Below, piece after piece: positions 51,128 through 61,080 of a DNA stretch of 64,000 bases. Origin of the DNA: Phycisphaerales bacterium (GTDB lineage Bacteria; Planctomycetota; Phycisphaerae; UBA1845; Fen-1342); the NCBI GenBank assembly GCA_016716475.1, contig JADJWG010000001.1:1364001-1428000 (forward strand), written 5' to 3'. The notes under the pieces are model-generated. The model worked only from the letters and a program-made list of their open reading frames with translations, was not told the origin of the DNA and ran no database searches. Numbering within the stretch: the stretch's first letter is position 1; every line of letters starts with the position of its first letter. A program made the translations under genes and the position numbers.

Positions 51128-53455
51128 CTAGTAGCGGATCTCCATGATACCTTCGCGTTCGATCGACGGATTCCCCGCCTGATCGACCGCGCGCAGCGAC
51201 AGCCGGTAGTAACCGGGTGATACGTATACTCCGTCCGCGGTCCGGCCGTCCCAGAGGAACGTATTCACCCCGGCCGGCCGATTGGCGAAGCGGAAGGACC
51301 GCAGCGTGGCACCGTTGTCCATGCGGATAATGTCCACCGCTACCGAGGCCGGCGCGTTCAGTTCGTACAGAACTTCGGCTACCGCCGAACCCAGCGGCCG
51401 ATCCGTCGGGCTCAGGCGTGTCGGCGTGATGAACACCGTGTGGATTGCGGGCTGGCCGCGCACCACCACCGCGTTGTCACCCAGCGTCCAGAGGTTCACG
51501 GTCCACAGGTACGTGCTCGCCGGAGCGAAATTGCCGTCCGAGGTCAGGCCGGACCAGTAGTACAGATAGTCACCGGCTCCCAGGGGCAGGTTGTCGAAGA
51601 TCGTGGCCGTGCGATTCGTACCGCCCGGCAGGATGTACAGCGCAGCACGTGAGGACCGCGTGATCCGGAAGCGCATCGGTAACGGGTTGTTCGCGAGCGG
51701 ATCGAACACGGTTACATCCGGCGGCAACTTCGCCGCGAACGAATGATTGCCTCCGGTCGTGTTCGCATCATCGAGCGTATCCGTCCGGCCGGGGTAGCTG
51801 TATTCCAGCACCGCGTAGTAAGCCCCGGGGCGCGCCACCTCGAACTCGTCATCGAGGCCGTTCCAGGGGTCGTCGTAGGTACCCGGCGCCCGCAAGACAT
51901 GGTCAACCAGCGTACGAATCACCCGGCCGCGCTCAACCAATCCTCCCGGCCGAACCACATCCGGCGCACGGATGTACAGCCAGACGGTCGCGGGAGTCGT
52001 CAGCAGGGTGCGAACCGTCACCGTCTCCCCGTTCGCCGGTATGAGGGTGTCGCTCAGCAATTCAAGCGCGCCCGGCGCAAACGTCTCATGCGCCACGCGA
52101 TCCACCGCCTGCAGACCGCTGTTGTCCGTCACGCGGAGCGTGGCCACCCGACGTCCGGCCGTGTCGAAAGTCCGGGTGGTGGCACCGGTCACCGCACTGG
52201 CGTAGTCCCACGCGCCATCGCTCTCGAAATCCCATTCGTACAGGACGATCGTCCCATCCGCATCACTGCCCGTCCCCACGAAATTCACCGTGAGCGGCAG
52301 GGCGCTCTGCACCGCCGATGCGATCGCCGTCGGGGCCCCGGCACCGGTGACGAGCAACTCCTGCTGAACGATCGGGTGCTCGATCACCGCTCCGGAAAGA
52401 TGCGTCGCCCGGAAGCGCGGCCGGTAGATTCCTGGCAGCGCGTACACCCGGAGCGTATTGGGCTGGGTGGTGGAGGTGAAATCAGGCGTGAAGACGACGC
52501 CGTTGTAGTCGTAGTCCCATTCGTAGAGCACAATCGGGTCGTCGAGATTCGCCGCGATGCCATGCAGGAAGACAGTCAACGGCGCCCGCCCGTTGCTCGG
52601 TGAGACCGTGGCGTGGGTCTCCGTGACCGCCACGGTCAGCGTAGTCGTCGCGAGCGAGTTGTCACTGAGTTGCACACGGAAACGGATCGTGTGCAGGCCT
52701 TCCTCCAAAAACGTGAACTCGCGCAGATCAGGCCGCGGATCGACGATTTCGTACGTACCGTCGTTATTCCAGTCCCAGCTATACCACGCCGGGGCCGAGT
52801 CAGCCCAGACCACATCCGGGCGGAACGTGACCGTCAAGGGGGCAGGCCCGGTCCGCGGCGTGGCCGTCGGCAGCAGTGTCAGCCCAGACACCGTAAAGGT
52901 GCTCGACGCAGAGACTGCGTTCCCGAGAATGTCCGCAACCGTGATCTCCACGGTGTGGGGTCCGTCAGGCAAGGCCGTCTCTATCGGCAGAGCCGCTCCC
53001 GTAAACCCCCGCAGGAGGGACGCGGAGTAATCCGCTCCATTGAGCCGGGCGGTGATGGAGTTTACATCAATAGGCAGACCTACGGGGCGGTAATCGACCA
53101 GGATCACAGGCCGGCGGTCGCCGATCTGTGTGCCGTCCAGCGGAAACTGGATGAACAGCAGCGGATCCAAAGGCGAGCCCACAGAAGGGAAATTCTGCCG
53201 CCAGAGCAGCAGATCCGCCTGATCGACCACGCCATCGCCGTTGACATCGGCGTCGTTGAACCCACCGGGACCGGTCTGGCCAAAGGCGTTGCGGATCGCG
53301 ATCAGATCACGCAGGTCCACGACCTGGTTGCCATCGGCATCGCCCGGCGGTTCCGCCAGAGTGACCGCGCTGCCCACCAGGGTGATTCCGATGCAGACTG
53401 CCAGCGCCCACGGTGTTTGTCCGCGCGGGCCGGCCTTCCAAGATGCTCGGTTCAT
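51128..53455 (-). CDS. Exported protein with dockerin-like, PKD and FlgD-like domains
   Basis: This 775-aa protein has a signal peptide (to about residue 34). A type I dockerin-like pair of calcium loops comes next (GDADGNQVVDLRDL, then DVNGDGVVDQADLLLW). At least three PKD/Ig domains follow (WYSWDWNNDG, YEWDYDYNG, YEWDFESDG), plus unassigned beta domains and a C-terminal FlgD-type module (NTFLWDGRTADGVYVSPGYYRLSLRA, read in two strands). It is a presumed cell-surface scaffold or binding protein. The next gene downstream on the same strand is the RHS gene, 77 bases away. Confidence 0.78.
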   Translation of the reverse strand: MNRASWKAGPRGQTPWALAVCIGITLVGSAVTLAEPPGDADGNQVVDLRDLIAIRNAFGQTGPGGFNDADVNGDGVVDQADLLLWRQNFPSVGSPLDPLLFIQFPLDGTQIGDRRPVILVDYRPVGLPIDVNSITARLNGADYSASLLRGFTGAALPIETALPDGPHTVEITVADILGNAVSASSTFTVSGLTLLPTATPRTGPAPLTVTFRPDVVWADSAPAWYSWDWNNDGTYEIVDPRPDLREFTFLEEGLHTIRFRVQLSDNSLATTTLTVAVTETHATVSPSNGRAPLTVFLHGIAANLDDPIVLYEWDYDYNGVVFTPDFTSTTQPNTLRVYALPGIYRPRFRATHLSGAVIEHPIVQQELLVTGAGAPTAIASAVQSALPLTVNFVGTGSDADGTIVLYEWDFESDGAWDYASAVTGATTRTFDTAGRRVATLRVTDNSGLQAVDRVAHETFAPGALELLSDTLIPANGETVTVRTLLTTPATVWLYIRAPDVVRPGGLVERGRVIRTLVDHVLRAPGTYDDPWNGLDDEFEVARPGAYYAVLEYSYPGRTDTLDDANTTGGNHSFAAKLPPDVTVFDPLANNPLPMRFRITRSSRAALYILPGGTNRTATIFDNLPLGAGDYLYYWSGLTSDGNFAPASTYLWTVNLWTLGDNAVVVRGQPAIHTVFITPTRLSPTDRPLGSAVAEVLYELNAPASVAVDIIRMDNGATLRSFRFANRPAGVNTFLWDGRTADGVYVSPGYYRLSLRAVDQAGNPSIEREGIMEIRY

Positions 53456-53527
53456 GCCCAAGCTACCTCATCTCGGGCGGACTCGGTTCGACTAAACCGC
53501 CGAGCCCGCGACCCTTTTCGACCTTAT

Positions 53528-56500
53528 CTATCTCCGCCGCCGCAGAACCAGCATCGCACCAAGCAGCCAGAGCACCGCTGCACCCGGCTCGGGCAGAAGC
53601 CCGGTCAATTGCACAAAGGTGCCGCCGCCGGACGTGTCGATCTGCGCCAGCGTGCCGTTGAAAGTACCGTAGTAAACGTTGACGCCATTCAGAATCAGCC
53701 GTGCCCCGGAATGTGTGAGCGTCAGCGTGCTCACGTACAGGGCATCATTTCCGGCTCCGTTACCCGGGTTATCCGCCAGATCGACAAGCCGCACATGGCC
53801 GTCGATGCCCGAGATCAGCAGGGTGCCCCAGGCGAAGTTGTTGGTCAGACCACCGATTCCGCTGCCGAGATCCACACCGGCCGCTTCCAGTTGAACCGGG
53901 TTGGCGACATTCGCGGCCGCACTCAGTTCCAGGATGGTGTTGCGGGAAGCGAAGGCGTTCGCCTGCGTGCTTTGGATGAGCACGTCTCCGGCCGTCAACA
54001 GGCGTGCTCCGCTGCTTGCGATGAGCGTCGCGTTCGGACCCAAACTCAACGGACCCGCGACATCCAGCGTCCGGTTCGCGAGGTCCATGGCGCCGTCGCT
54101 GGTGACAGCCGCATTGAAGTCCAGCAGGGCGGCACCCGAAAGATTCAGCACGCTGCCCGCGGCCGACGAGAAGGGACCGTTCGCAATCAGGCGACCATTG
54201 GCGGTGACGTTGATCTGACCGGAATTCGTAAGCCCTCCCGCAGTGACGGTCAATTCGCCGGCGCTGGTAATCGTCAGCGTGGAGCCACTATTCACAGTCA
54301 TCGCCGCAGCCAGCGTGGAGCCGGTGCCGCTGATGAGGCCGGTGGCCCCGTTAGTGAGCGTGACGGTGTTGAAGAACGCATCCGCGTTCGAGAGCACCTC
54401 GAAGGCACTGCCGGCACCACTGGCACTCAGGGCGCCGACCCCACTCGGATTCGTGATCTGGGCAGTGCTGGACATGGTGATCTTGCTGCCCGCCGCGTGG
54501 GGGAGGGCTCGCAGAAGACCGTTGTTGAGCAGGTTCGCTGCGCTCAGGTTCAGGATGGCACCCTCCGCTTCCAGCGTACCCGCGTTCAAGCCGGCGCCGC
54601 GGATGATCAGCGATGTATTCGTGGCGCTGCCGCCTTGCCGGGCCCGAATCAGACCGTCGATCGTGTTGTTGTAGGCGCTGTCGAGGAACACGCTCTGGCT
54701 GTTGCCGGTCGAAGCGCTTTCGATGAGGCCACTGTTGCTGAGCGTGCCCGCGCCTCGCACGATGGTTCCGCTGCCGGAAATCGTGAGCCGACCGCGATCC
54801 GCACCGCTGCGCTGCAGGGCCACCTGGCCGTCCAACGTGGCGGTCGAGCCCGGCACTGTGACCGTACCTGTCGGCGCCACCGTCAACGCGTTGAACACCG
54901 TGCCGTTGTTGAGATCAAGGACACCCGAGGTAACGGTCACTGGTCCGCCCGCCAACTGCCCGGCCGAAGCCAGACTGAGCAGTGAACTCGCGCCGATGCT
55001 GAACGGTGTCACGACTTCGAGACGTGCTCCTGAAATCGAGACATCGCCACCGTTCAACAATGACATCCCACCCAGCCGCACATTCGCACCGCTCAAAAGC
55101 TCCAGCCGGCTCGCGTCACCGTCGACGGTCGCCGTACCACCGCCGGTAACGACCGCATTGCTCTGAAATCGCACGATCCGATCGCCCAGAGCGCGGACCT
55201 GCCCGCTGTTGTTGATCGAACCGCCCGTGAAGAGCAGGTTGCCGGTGCCGGTCCGTAGCACACCGCTGTTCGCGGTGGTCGGCGCGCTGATCTGGAGCCA
55301 GGCGGTGGTCGCACCGTTCGGCGGGCTTGCCACCACCTCGCCCTGGTTGATCAGCATCTTGCTGATCGTGGTCGTATTGGCGTTGTTGAATCCGCCGCCC
55401 TCGAACAGGCCGGCATTCGTGAAGGTGCCAGCTCCACTGAGCGCCGTGCCGTTGGTATTCAGCGTGAGAATGCCGCCGGCCGCGTTCAGCAGCACACCGT
55501 CATGCACGAGCGTGGTCGCCCCGCCCGTGACATCCAGGCGCCCGCCCGTCCCGATGGTCAGGGGCCCATCGATGCGCGACGCGCCGGCAGTGGCTTCGAT
55601 CCTTCCGCCGCCGGCGACCTGCACATTGGAGGTGACGTTGCCCGTCTGCAGACTCAGTACGCCTCCGACCGTCGTGCTCGGCGTCAACAGCCGAGCGCCG
55701 GCACTTACGGTGACCGCACTCGGCGTTGCCCAGCTCAGGGGAGACGCGACGTGCAGCAGCGTGTTCGTACCCGTCGCTGTGACAGCCCCCCCGTTCAACA
55801 GGGCCAGCGCGTCGAACGTAGCCACGCTGGTCGATGTCAGTTCGAGCCGGCTGCCGGCACCCTCCACGGTGGCCGTGCCGCCACCGCTGACGAATGCGGC
55901 GGTACTGAGCAAACGCCCGCCATTGCGCGCCAGCCACTGGCCGCCCTGGTTCGTTACGACGAGGTTGTTCAGATCCAGCGTGGCCGCATCCGCTTCAAGC
56001 AGTCCGTGGTTGGTGATGTTGCCGGTCAGGCGAAACGTGGTGTTGGCGACACCGTTGTTGCTGAAGGCGCGAACGACGCCCCCCGTCAGGTTGTGGATCT
56101 CGTTCGCGAACGTCGTGACATTGTTCGCCGTGGGAGCCCCCCCCTCGATCACACCACTATTCTCGAAACTGCCGACACCGTCCAGAACGACGTTGTTTCC
56201 GAGCAGTCGAAAGCGGCCCGCCGTGTCGGCCCCGGTCCGGGCCACACTGACGGTTTGGTCGAAGAAGGCCGTGCCGCTCGTGATCTGCACCTGGCCTGTG
56301 GCGCCGATGCTCACCGGCGCGTACAGCCGGGCGGCCCCGTTGGCAAGCAGCGTTCCCTCCACTGCCACGCCTGGGCCTTCCAGCCGGGCGCTGGTTTGCG
56401 CTGTCAACTGGCTGCCGGGGGCAATCTGGACCTGACTGACCAAGCGCGAACCGGCATCCGTCAAGAGGGCGTTCGCACCATTCACAAGCTCAAACAGAGC

Positions 56501-59500
56501 GGGTTGGATGACGGCGCCACCACTCACCTCGACGAGGGCACCGGCACCATCGCCTCGGATCACGCCGTTGCCTTGGAGCGTCGCACCGCCGACAAAACGC
56601 AATTGCCGACCGGCCAGCGCGCGGGCCACACCGTGGTTGACAACCTGGGCCCCTTCCAACCAGAGATTGCCACCCTCAGCTTCGAGGACCCCGAAATTCG
56701 TGACCGCGCCGGAAAGGCGGAAGTGCGAGTTCGTCACAGCCCCGGGGGCGAACGCGCGCACCACTCCATCGACCTCATTCCACACGGGCAAGTCAAGGAA
56801 GGTGCTGCCGCCGCTGGTGGGCGAGCCCCCCTCGATCAGACCGTTGTTGTAGACCACCGCCCCACCATTGAAGCGCACGGTCGAGGTCACGAGCGACAGG
56901 CGGCCGAAAGCATCACCAAACCGCTCGACATGCAACACCCCGTCGAGCGTTCCGACCCCGCTGTCACCGCGGAGCTGTCCGCCCGGGCTGACGGTCACCG
57001 GCCCTTCGACCCGCGCGCCCGTCTGCAACGTCAACATACCATCGATGCGGAGATCGCCGACGGTGGCGCGCGTATTCGCCCCGGTCACCAACCCGGTCGT
57101 TCCGGGCGTGATGTGTACAAGCCCGTCGCCGTCCCACTGTGCGGCATCCCGCAGCGAAAAGCTGCCGCCCGGGAGCGTCCGGAGAGTTCCGCGGTTGGTC
57201 ACCTGTGCACCCGTGAAGTACAGTTCGGAACCGTCCGCTTCGATCAGGCCGTGGTTGTCAATCCGCCCCGAGACCTGCAGCCGTGTGCCCGTGAATGCTC
57301 CACTCTGTCGGGCACGAATGATGCCGTCCGTTTCGTTGCGCACCGTGCTGAACAGATACGTTACGCCGTTGGTGCTCGTGGCTACTCCTTCGAGCAGGCC
57401 CCCGTTGGAGACCACGCCGCCACCGCCCAATCCCGCGCCACTGCCCTGCAGTGTAAACATGGCGCCCGGTCCGATGTTCACGCTCTGCTCGAACCGCGCC
57501 GGAAAGCTCACATTGGGATAGGTGGAGCGCGCGCTGGCCGTGGAGGTCAACGTCACGGGTGCGGTCACCGTCCCCCGTGACGACACGAACTGGCCGGCAA
57601 CGGTCACGTGCGAACCCGCCAGAACGCCCTGTTCCGCAACCGTCACCGTTGAACCCAGCGGTACCGTGAGCGGTGCGGTCAGTCGGCTGCCTGCCCCGGT
57701 GACCAGCGCACCAGCGCCGTTCAGCAGTCCAACGCTGCTGAACTCGGCCGTACTCGCACCCGAAACCTCGAGCATGTTGAGAGGCCCGTCGATGACGGCG
57801 TGTCCTCCCTGGTTCTGCACGTTTGCGCCGCCCGCGATCAGTACCTTGCTGGCCACGTCCGGATGCGGAGCCGCGCGCAGCGTACCGGCATTCAGCACCG
57901 TGTTACCCGCCACCTGCACGTTCGCACCCACGCCCTCCAGCAGTCCAAAGTTCTCAATCGGCCCGGTCAGACTGAACGTGGTGTTCAGCGTGGCCCCGTT
58001 CCGAATGGCACGCACGACCCCTCCGGTTTCGTTACGCAATCCTTTCGCGAGCGTGACGCTTGTGTTGTTCGTCGTGGCGCCACCTTCGATCAGGCCCGCA
58101 TTGAAAACGGTCCCCGCGCCGGCCAGGGTCACGTTGTTCGCCAGCAGCGCCAACCGTCCCGGATCGGCCCGCGTCCCGGCTTGCAGAGTCAGGTCACCGA
58201 GTTGCGTACCTGTTCCCGAGTTCATCAGCAGTCGTCCGCCAGGACGCAACGTCGTGTTGGCCTCGAGCGTACCGCTGCCGGTCAGGTTGACGGTGCCATC
58301 AACCAGCAGGGAGTCGGCGCGGAAGCGCCCGCTCGTCACGATGTTCAGTGTCCCCGCCGGACCGAGCGTCGTGGCGCCGGTGGCCGCGACGAGCGAGTTG
58401 GCGCCGGTGACCGTGCCGCCCGCATTGTTCGCCAGCGTGAGCGCTCCGAACTCCACCTGGGCCGCCGCGCTGACCTCAAAGCTGCTGCCTGGGCCGCTGA
58501 GCACCGTCGCGCCACCCTGGTTGAACATTCTGGCGTTGTTGAGGAAGATCAGTCGGCTGCCGGCCGGGTTGTCGACCGCGCGCAACGTGCCGCGGTTGGT
58601 GAACTGGGAGGCGACTCCATTGAAATAGAGATTGGCACCATCGGCCTCGAAAAGACCCTGGTTGTCCACGGTGCTCAGCACCTGCAGGAACGTGTTCGTC
58701 GCCGCACCGTTCTGAAACGACCGTACGACGCCCCCCGCCAGATTCGTCACGGGTTTATCGAGAAATGTGCTCGATCCGTTGCTGGTCGCTCCGCCCTCCA
58801 TCCATCCGCTGTTGACGACGGTGCCGCTACCGCCGAAACGCGCATTGTTCGTCCGCAACGCGAAAGTCGAGCCCGCCGGGATCGTTGTCGTTCCCGACAC
58901 ATTCAGCGTGCTGCTGCCAAGTAGCGTGATGATGCGGTCACCTTCCCAGGTCAGCGGCCCCGTCAGCGTGTTCGTTCCGGTCGTGACTTCGAACCCAGCG
59001 TTCGGCAGCAGATGCAGCCCGCCGACGATCTGTCCGCCACGGTAGCGCACTGTCCCCCCCACCGTGACCAGCCCCGCCGTCTCCAGCCGGCTGCCACCGG
59101 TGAGGTCGACGAGAGAACCCGCGGCCGTTTGTGTCAGTGCCGGCATGCGCAGGACGGCGCTGGCACCGGACAGGTTCACCGCACTGTTGCCGCCCAGACT
59201 CGTGGTCTGGTCGATCTGGAGCAAGGCGTTCGTAACATTCACGGTGCTGCTGGTCGGCAGCGCGAGCGGCCCGGTCGCCAGTAGGTCGGAACCGGTCAGC
59301 ACATTCAGCGTGCTACCGTGCGCCGACCACGCCGCCAGACCGAGCTGCGTGCGTGGGCCCTGCTTGCGATAATTCTCAAACCGCAACTCACCTCCGACAC
59401 CATTCCATTGCATCTGCAACTGCGCAATGGTGGCATCGACATTTGTGAACCGCAGGTCGCCGCCGTTTCGCAATTCCGCCGACAGGGGCCCGCCGGTTTG

Positions 59501-60931
59501 GAACCACGTGGCGTTGGCAACGTTGAGATCCCCGCCATCGACGAAGAGCTGTCCGCCCTGGCTGTAGATCTCCCCGTTCAGATTGAACGTGGCGGTGTTC
59601 ACCGGCCGCGAAACCGCGAACAACGTACCTCCGCTGTTGTGGAGCTCACCGTCGAACGTCATCGTGGCCGTTCCGGCGCCATCGTCACGTACGCCCAGCA
59701 TGCTGGTGGCATCGAGGGATGCCACCACCTGCCGCAGGGCCGAAGTGCCGGTCAGCACAGTCGCCCGGCTAGAGTCGTGCAGGTCGAGCACACCCCCGAG
59801 CAGCCCGTGGTTGTTCGCGAACTCGATCTCCCCGCTATTCGCGTATAGCGTTCCGATGTTCTGTACCAGACCGTTTGTGGCGGCGAACCGCAGCTTGCCG
59901 CTCTCGGCCCGCAGGCCGCTCTGCGGCAAGTTCGTCAGAATCCGCGCGTTTCCGCTGAAGACAACCGTACCACCGCCGACCGCCGCAATGTCGCCCGAAT
60001 TCAGTACATTCTGATCGATGGCCAACTGAGCTCCACCGACACTCTCGATCTGAGCTCCGGCAGCATTCGTGAGCCAGTTGCCGGTGATCGTCGAAAGACT
60101 GCCGCCGCTTGCCCGAACCACGCCTTCATTCGTCCAGAGATTGACCCGGATGTCAAGATTCCCAGAGCGTCCCCACAACTCGCCCGAGTTGGTCAATTCA
60201 CCCGTTTCGATCGTCAACGTCCGGAGCGGCACATCCGCATCGATCAGCCCGTGATTCACCAACCGTCCGGCGCCGCGCAAAATACCCGCGCCACCATGAA
60301 TCCGGTGATCGGCCGCGTTGGTCAGTGTCGCGCCCGCGGTGACTTCCACCGCCGGGCGTTGCGTGGTACCCATCTGGGAGGAGGCGAAATACAACTCGCC
60401 ACCACCGCTCAGCGTGAGATCCTGCAAGACCCGGAGCGTCGCGGTGTTCGCGCCGCTCGTACCATTGCCGACCCAGAACGTGCTTGTGTTCAGCACGTCG
60501 TGTGTAAGCTGCAGCGACCCGGCCTCCACCCAGGCAAAGCCGGTGTTGTGCAGGCGGCCCGAAAGAGTCGATGTCCCGCCGTGGCTCACCCGCAATGAGC
60601 CGGAATTGCTCAATCCGGCCGGGTCCAGCACCGTCAAAGTATTCCCCGCCATGAACCAGAGCGTGCCCGCGTTGCTGACCGTGTCCACCGTGGCGCTCAG
60701 GTCAATGGAGACGTCGGACGCCGGGTTCGTGATGAACACGTTCCACGTGCTGCCACCACCGTTGTCCGGTACCGCCCCACCGCTCCACGCGCCGGCGTTG
60801 CTCCAGAGACCAGTGCCCCCTTGCCAAGTGGTGATCGTGCCCCCCGGCGCCATGGCAGCCAGCACCGCACAAACCCAACCGGCTGCCCACCGTCCGCGCC
60901 AATGTCCGCGGTCATTGCGTCGTCGCGCCAT
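53528..60931 (-). CDS. Giant PEP-CTERM beta-helix repeat protein
   Basis: This protein of about 2467 aa has a signal peptide (residues 5-32). A long passenger-like beta-helix rich in G, N, T and V follows. The C-terminal sorting signal is LPEPGAAVLWLLGAM followed by Arg-rich LVLRRRR, a canonical PEP-CTERM tripartite motif for exosortase cleavage. Seven units of about 190-250 residues repeat the pattern N-x-G-L-I-E-G-G, then GGVVRA, NHGLLEADG and NRGTLRAL; their starts lie near DNA positions 58800, 58090, 57385, 56830, 56140, 55395 and 54720. It is probably an adhesin or matrix protein. No autotransporter beta-barrel is present. Confidence 0.88.
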   Translation of the reverse strand: MARRRNDRGHWRGRWAAGWVCAVLAAMAPGGTITTWQGGTGLWSNAGAWSGGAVPDNGGGSTWNVFITNPASDVSIDLSATVDTVSNAGTLWFMAGNTLTVLDPAGLSNSGSLRVSHGGTSTLSGRLHNTGFAWVEAGSLQLTHDVLNTSTFWVGNGTSGANTATLRVLQDLTLSGGGELYFASSQMGTTQRPAVEVTAGATLTNAADHRIHGGAGILRGAGRLVNHGLIDADVPLRTLTIETGELTNSGELWGRSGNLDIRVNLWTNEGVVRASGGSLSTITGNWLTNAAGAQIESVGGAQLAIDQNVLNSGDIAAVGGGTVVFSGNARILTNLPQSGLRAESGKLRFAATNGLVQNIGTLYANSGEIEFANNHGLLGGVLDLHDSSRATVLTGTSALRQVVASLDATSMLGVRDDGAGTATMTFDGELHNSGGTLFAVSRPVNTATFNLNGEIYSQGGQLFVDGGDLNVANATWFQTGGPLSAELRNGGDLRFTNVDATIAQLQMQWNGVGGELRFENYRKQGPRTQLGLAAWSAHGSTLNVLTGSDLLATGPLALPTSSTVNVTNALLQIDQTTSLGGNSAVNLSGASAVLRMPALTQTAAGSLVDLTGGSRLETAGLVTVGGTVRYRGGQIVGGLHLLPNAGFEVTTGTNTLTGPLTWEGDRIITLLGSSTLNVSGTTTIPAGSTFALRTNNARFGGSGTVVNSGWMEGGATSNGSSTFLDKPVTNLAGGVVRSFQNGAATNTFLQVLSTVDNQGLFEADGANLYFNGVASQFTNRGTLRAVDNPAGSRLIFLNNARMFNQGGATVLSGPGSSFEVSAAAQVEFGALTLANNAGGTVTGANSLVAATGATTLGPAGTLNIVTSGRFRADSLLVDGTVNLTGSGTLEANTTLRPGGRLLMNSGTGTQLGDLTLQAGTRADPGRLALLANNVTLAGAGTVFNAGLIEGGATTNNTSVTLAKGLRNETGGVVRAIRNGATLNTTFSLTGPIENFGLLEGVGANVQVAGNTVLNAGTLRAAPHPDVASKVLIAGGANVQNQGGHAVIDGPLNMLEVSGASTAEFSSVGLLNGAGALVTGAGSRLTAPLTVPLGSTVTVAEQGVLAGSHVTVAGQFVSSRGTVTAPVTLTSTASARSTYPNVSFPARFEQSVNIGPGAMFTLQGSGAGLGGGGVVSNGGLLEGVATSTNGVTYLFSTVRNETDGIIRARQSGAFTGTRLQVSGRIDNHGLIEADGSELYFTGAQVTNRGTLRTLPGGSFSLRDAAQWDGDGLVHITPGTTGLVTGANTRATVGDLRIDGMLTLQTGARVEGPVTVSPGGQLRGDSGVGTLDGVLHVERFGDAFGRLSLVTSTVRFNGGAVVYNNGLIEGGSPTSGGSTFLDLPVWNEVDGVVRAFAPGAVTNSHFRLSGAVTNFGVLEAEGGNLWLEGAQVVNHGVARALAGRQLRFVGGATLQGNGVIRGDGAGALVEVSGGAVIQPALFELVNGANALLTDAGSRLVSQVQIAPGSQLTAQTSARLEGPGVAVEGTLLANGAARLYAPVSIGATGQVQITSGTAFFDQTVSVARTGADTAGRFRLLGNNVVLDGVGSFENSGVIEGGAPTANNVTTFANEIHNLTGGVVRAFSNNGVANTTFRLTGNITNHGLLEADAATLDLNNLVVTNQGGQWLARNGGRLLSTAAFVSGGGTATVEGAGSRLELTSTSVATFDALALLNGGAVTATGTNTLLHVASPLSWATPSAVTVSAGARLLTPSTTVGGVLSLQTGNVTSNVQVAGGGRIEATAGASRIDGPLTIGTGGRLDVTGGATTLVHDGVLLNAAGGILTLNTNGTALSGAGTFTNAGLFEGGGFNNANTTTISKMLINQGEVVASPPNGATTAWLQISAPTTANSGVLRTGTGNLLFTGGSINNSGQVRALGDRIVRFQSNAVVTGGGTATVDGDASRLELLSGANVRLGGMSLLNGGDVSISGARLEVVTPFSIGASSLLSLASAGQLAGGPVTVTSGVLDLNNGTVFNALTVAPTGTVTVPGSTATLDGQVALQRSGADRGRLTISGSGTIVRGAGTLSNSGLIESASTGNSQSVFLDSAYNNTIDGLIRARQGGSATNTSLIIRGAGLNAGTLEAEGAILNLSAANLLNNGLLRALPHAAGSKITMSSTAQITNPSGVGALSASGAGSAFEVLSNADAFFNTVTLTNGATGLISGTGSTLAAAMTVNSGSTLTITSAGELTVTAGGLTNSGQINVTANGRLIANGPFSSAAGSVLNLSGAALLDFNAAVTSDGAMDLANRTLDVAGPLSLGPNATLIASSGARLLTAGDVLIQSTQANAFASRNTILELSAAANVANPVQLEAAGVDLGSGIGGLTNNFAWGTLLISGIDGHVRLVDLADNPGNGAGNDALYVSTLTLTHSGARLILNGVNVYYGTFNGTLAQIDTSGGGTFVQLTGLLPEPGAAVLWLLGAMLVLRRRR
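54400..58830 (-). repeat. Seven diverged tandem repeats in the PEP-CTERM protein gene
   Basis: The EGG-type motif recurs at spacings of about 560-750 bases. Unit landmarks in order are LIEGG-type, V-x-N-x-x-G-G-V-V-R-A, a strand, then LEADG and TLRAL. The units differ clearly in sequence, so the array is old or under diversifying selection. Outer limits are approximate. Confidence 0.75.
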
Positions 60932-61080
60932 CACCACTTCCTCCTCCGGTCACTCCGCTGGAAACACTGGAGCTCCAACAATTCGCTGCATGCACTCCAT
61001 CGCATTTCCGTTGTCGGACAGCCCGCTGCACCCGTCGGCCGCTCAGTCCCACTGCGCCCGAAGTCCTGTGCTCTTGCCAC

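Noticed and set aside
52613..54985. 790-codon plus-strand frame, with a similar one at 55502-57580, opposite the surface protein genes
   Set aside because: Both are antisense to the PKD and PEP-CTERM genes and their repeats mirror those genes' repeats.
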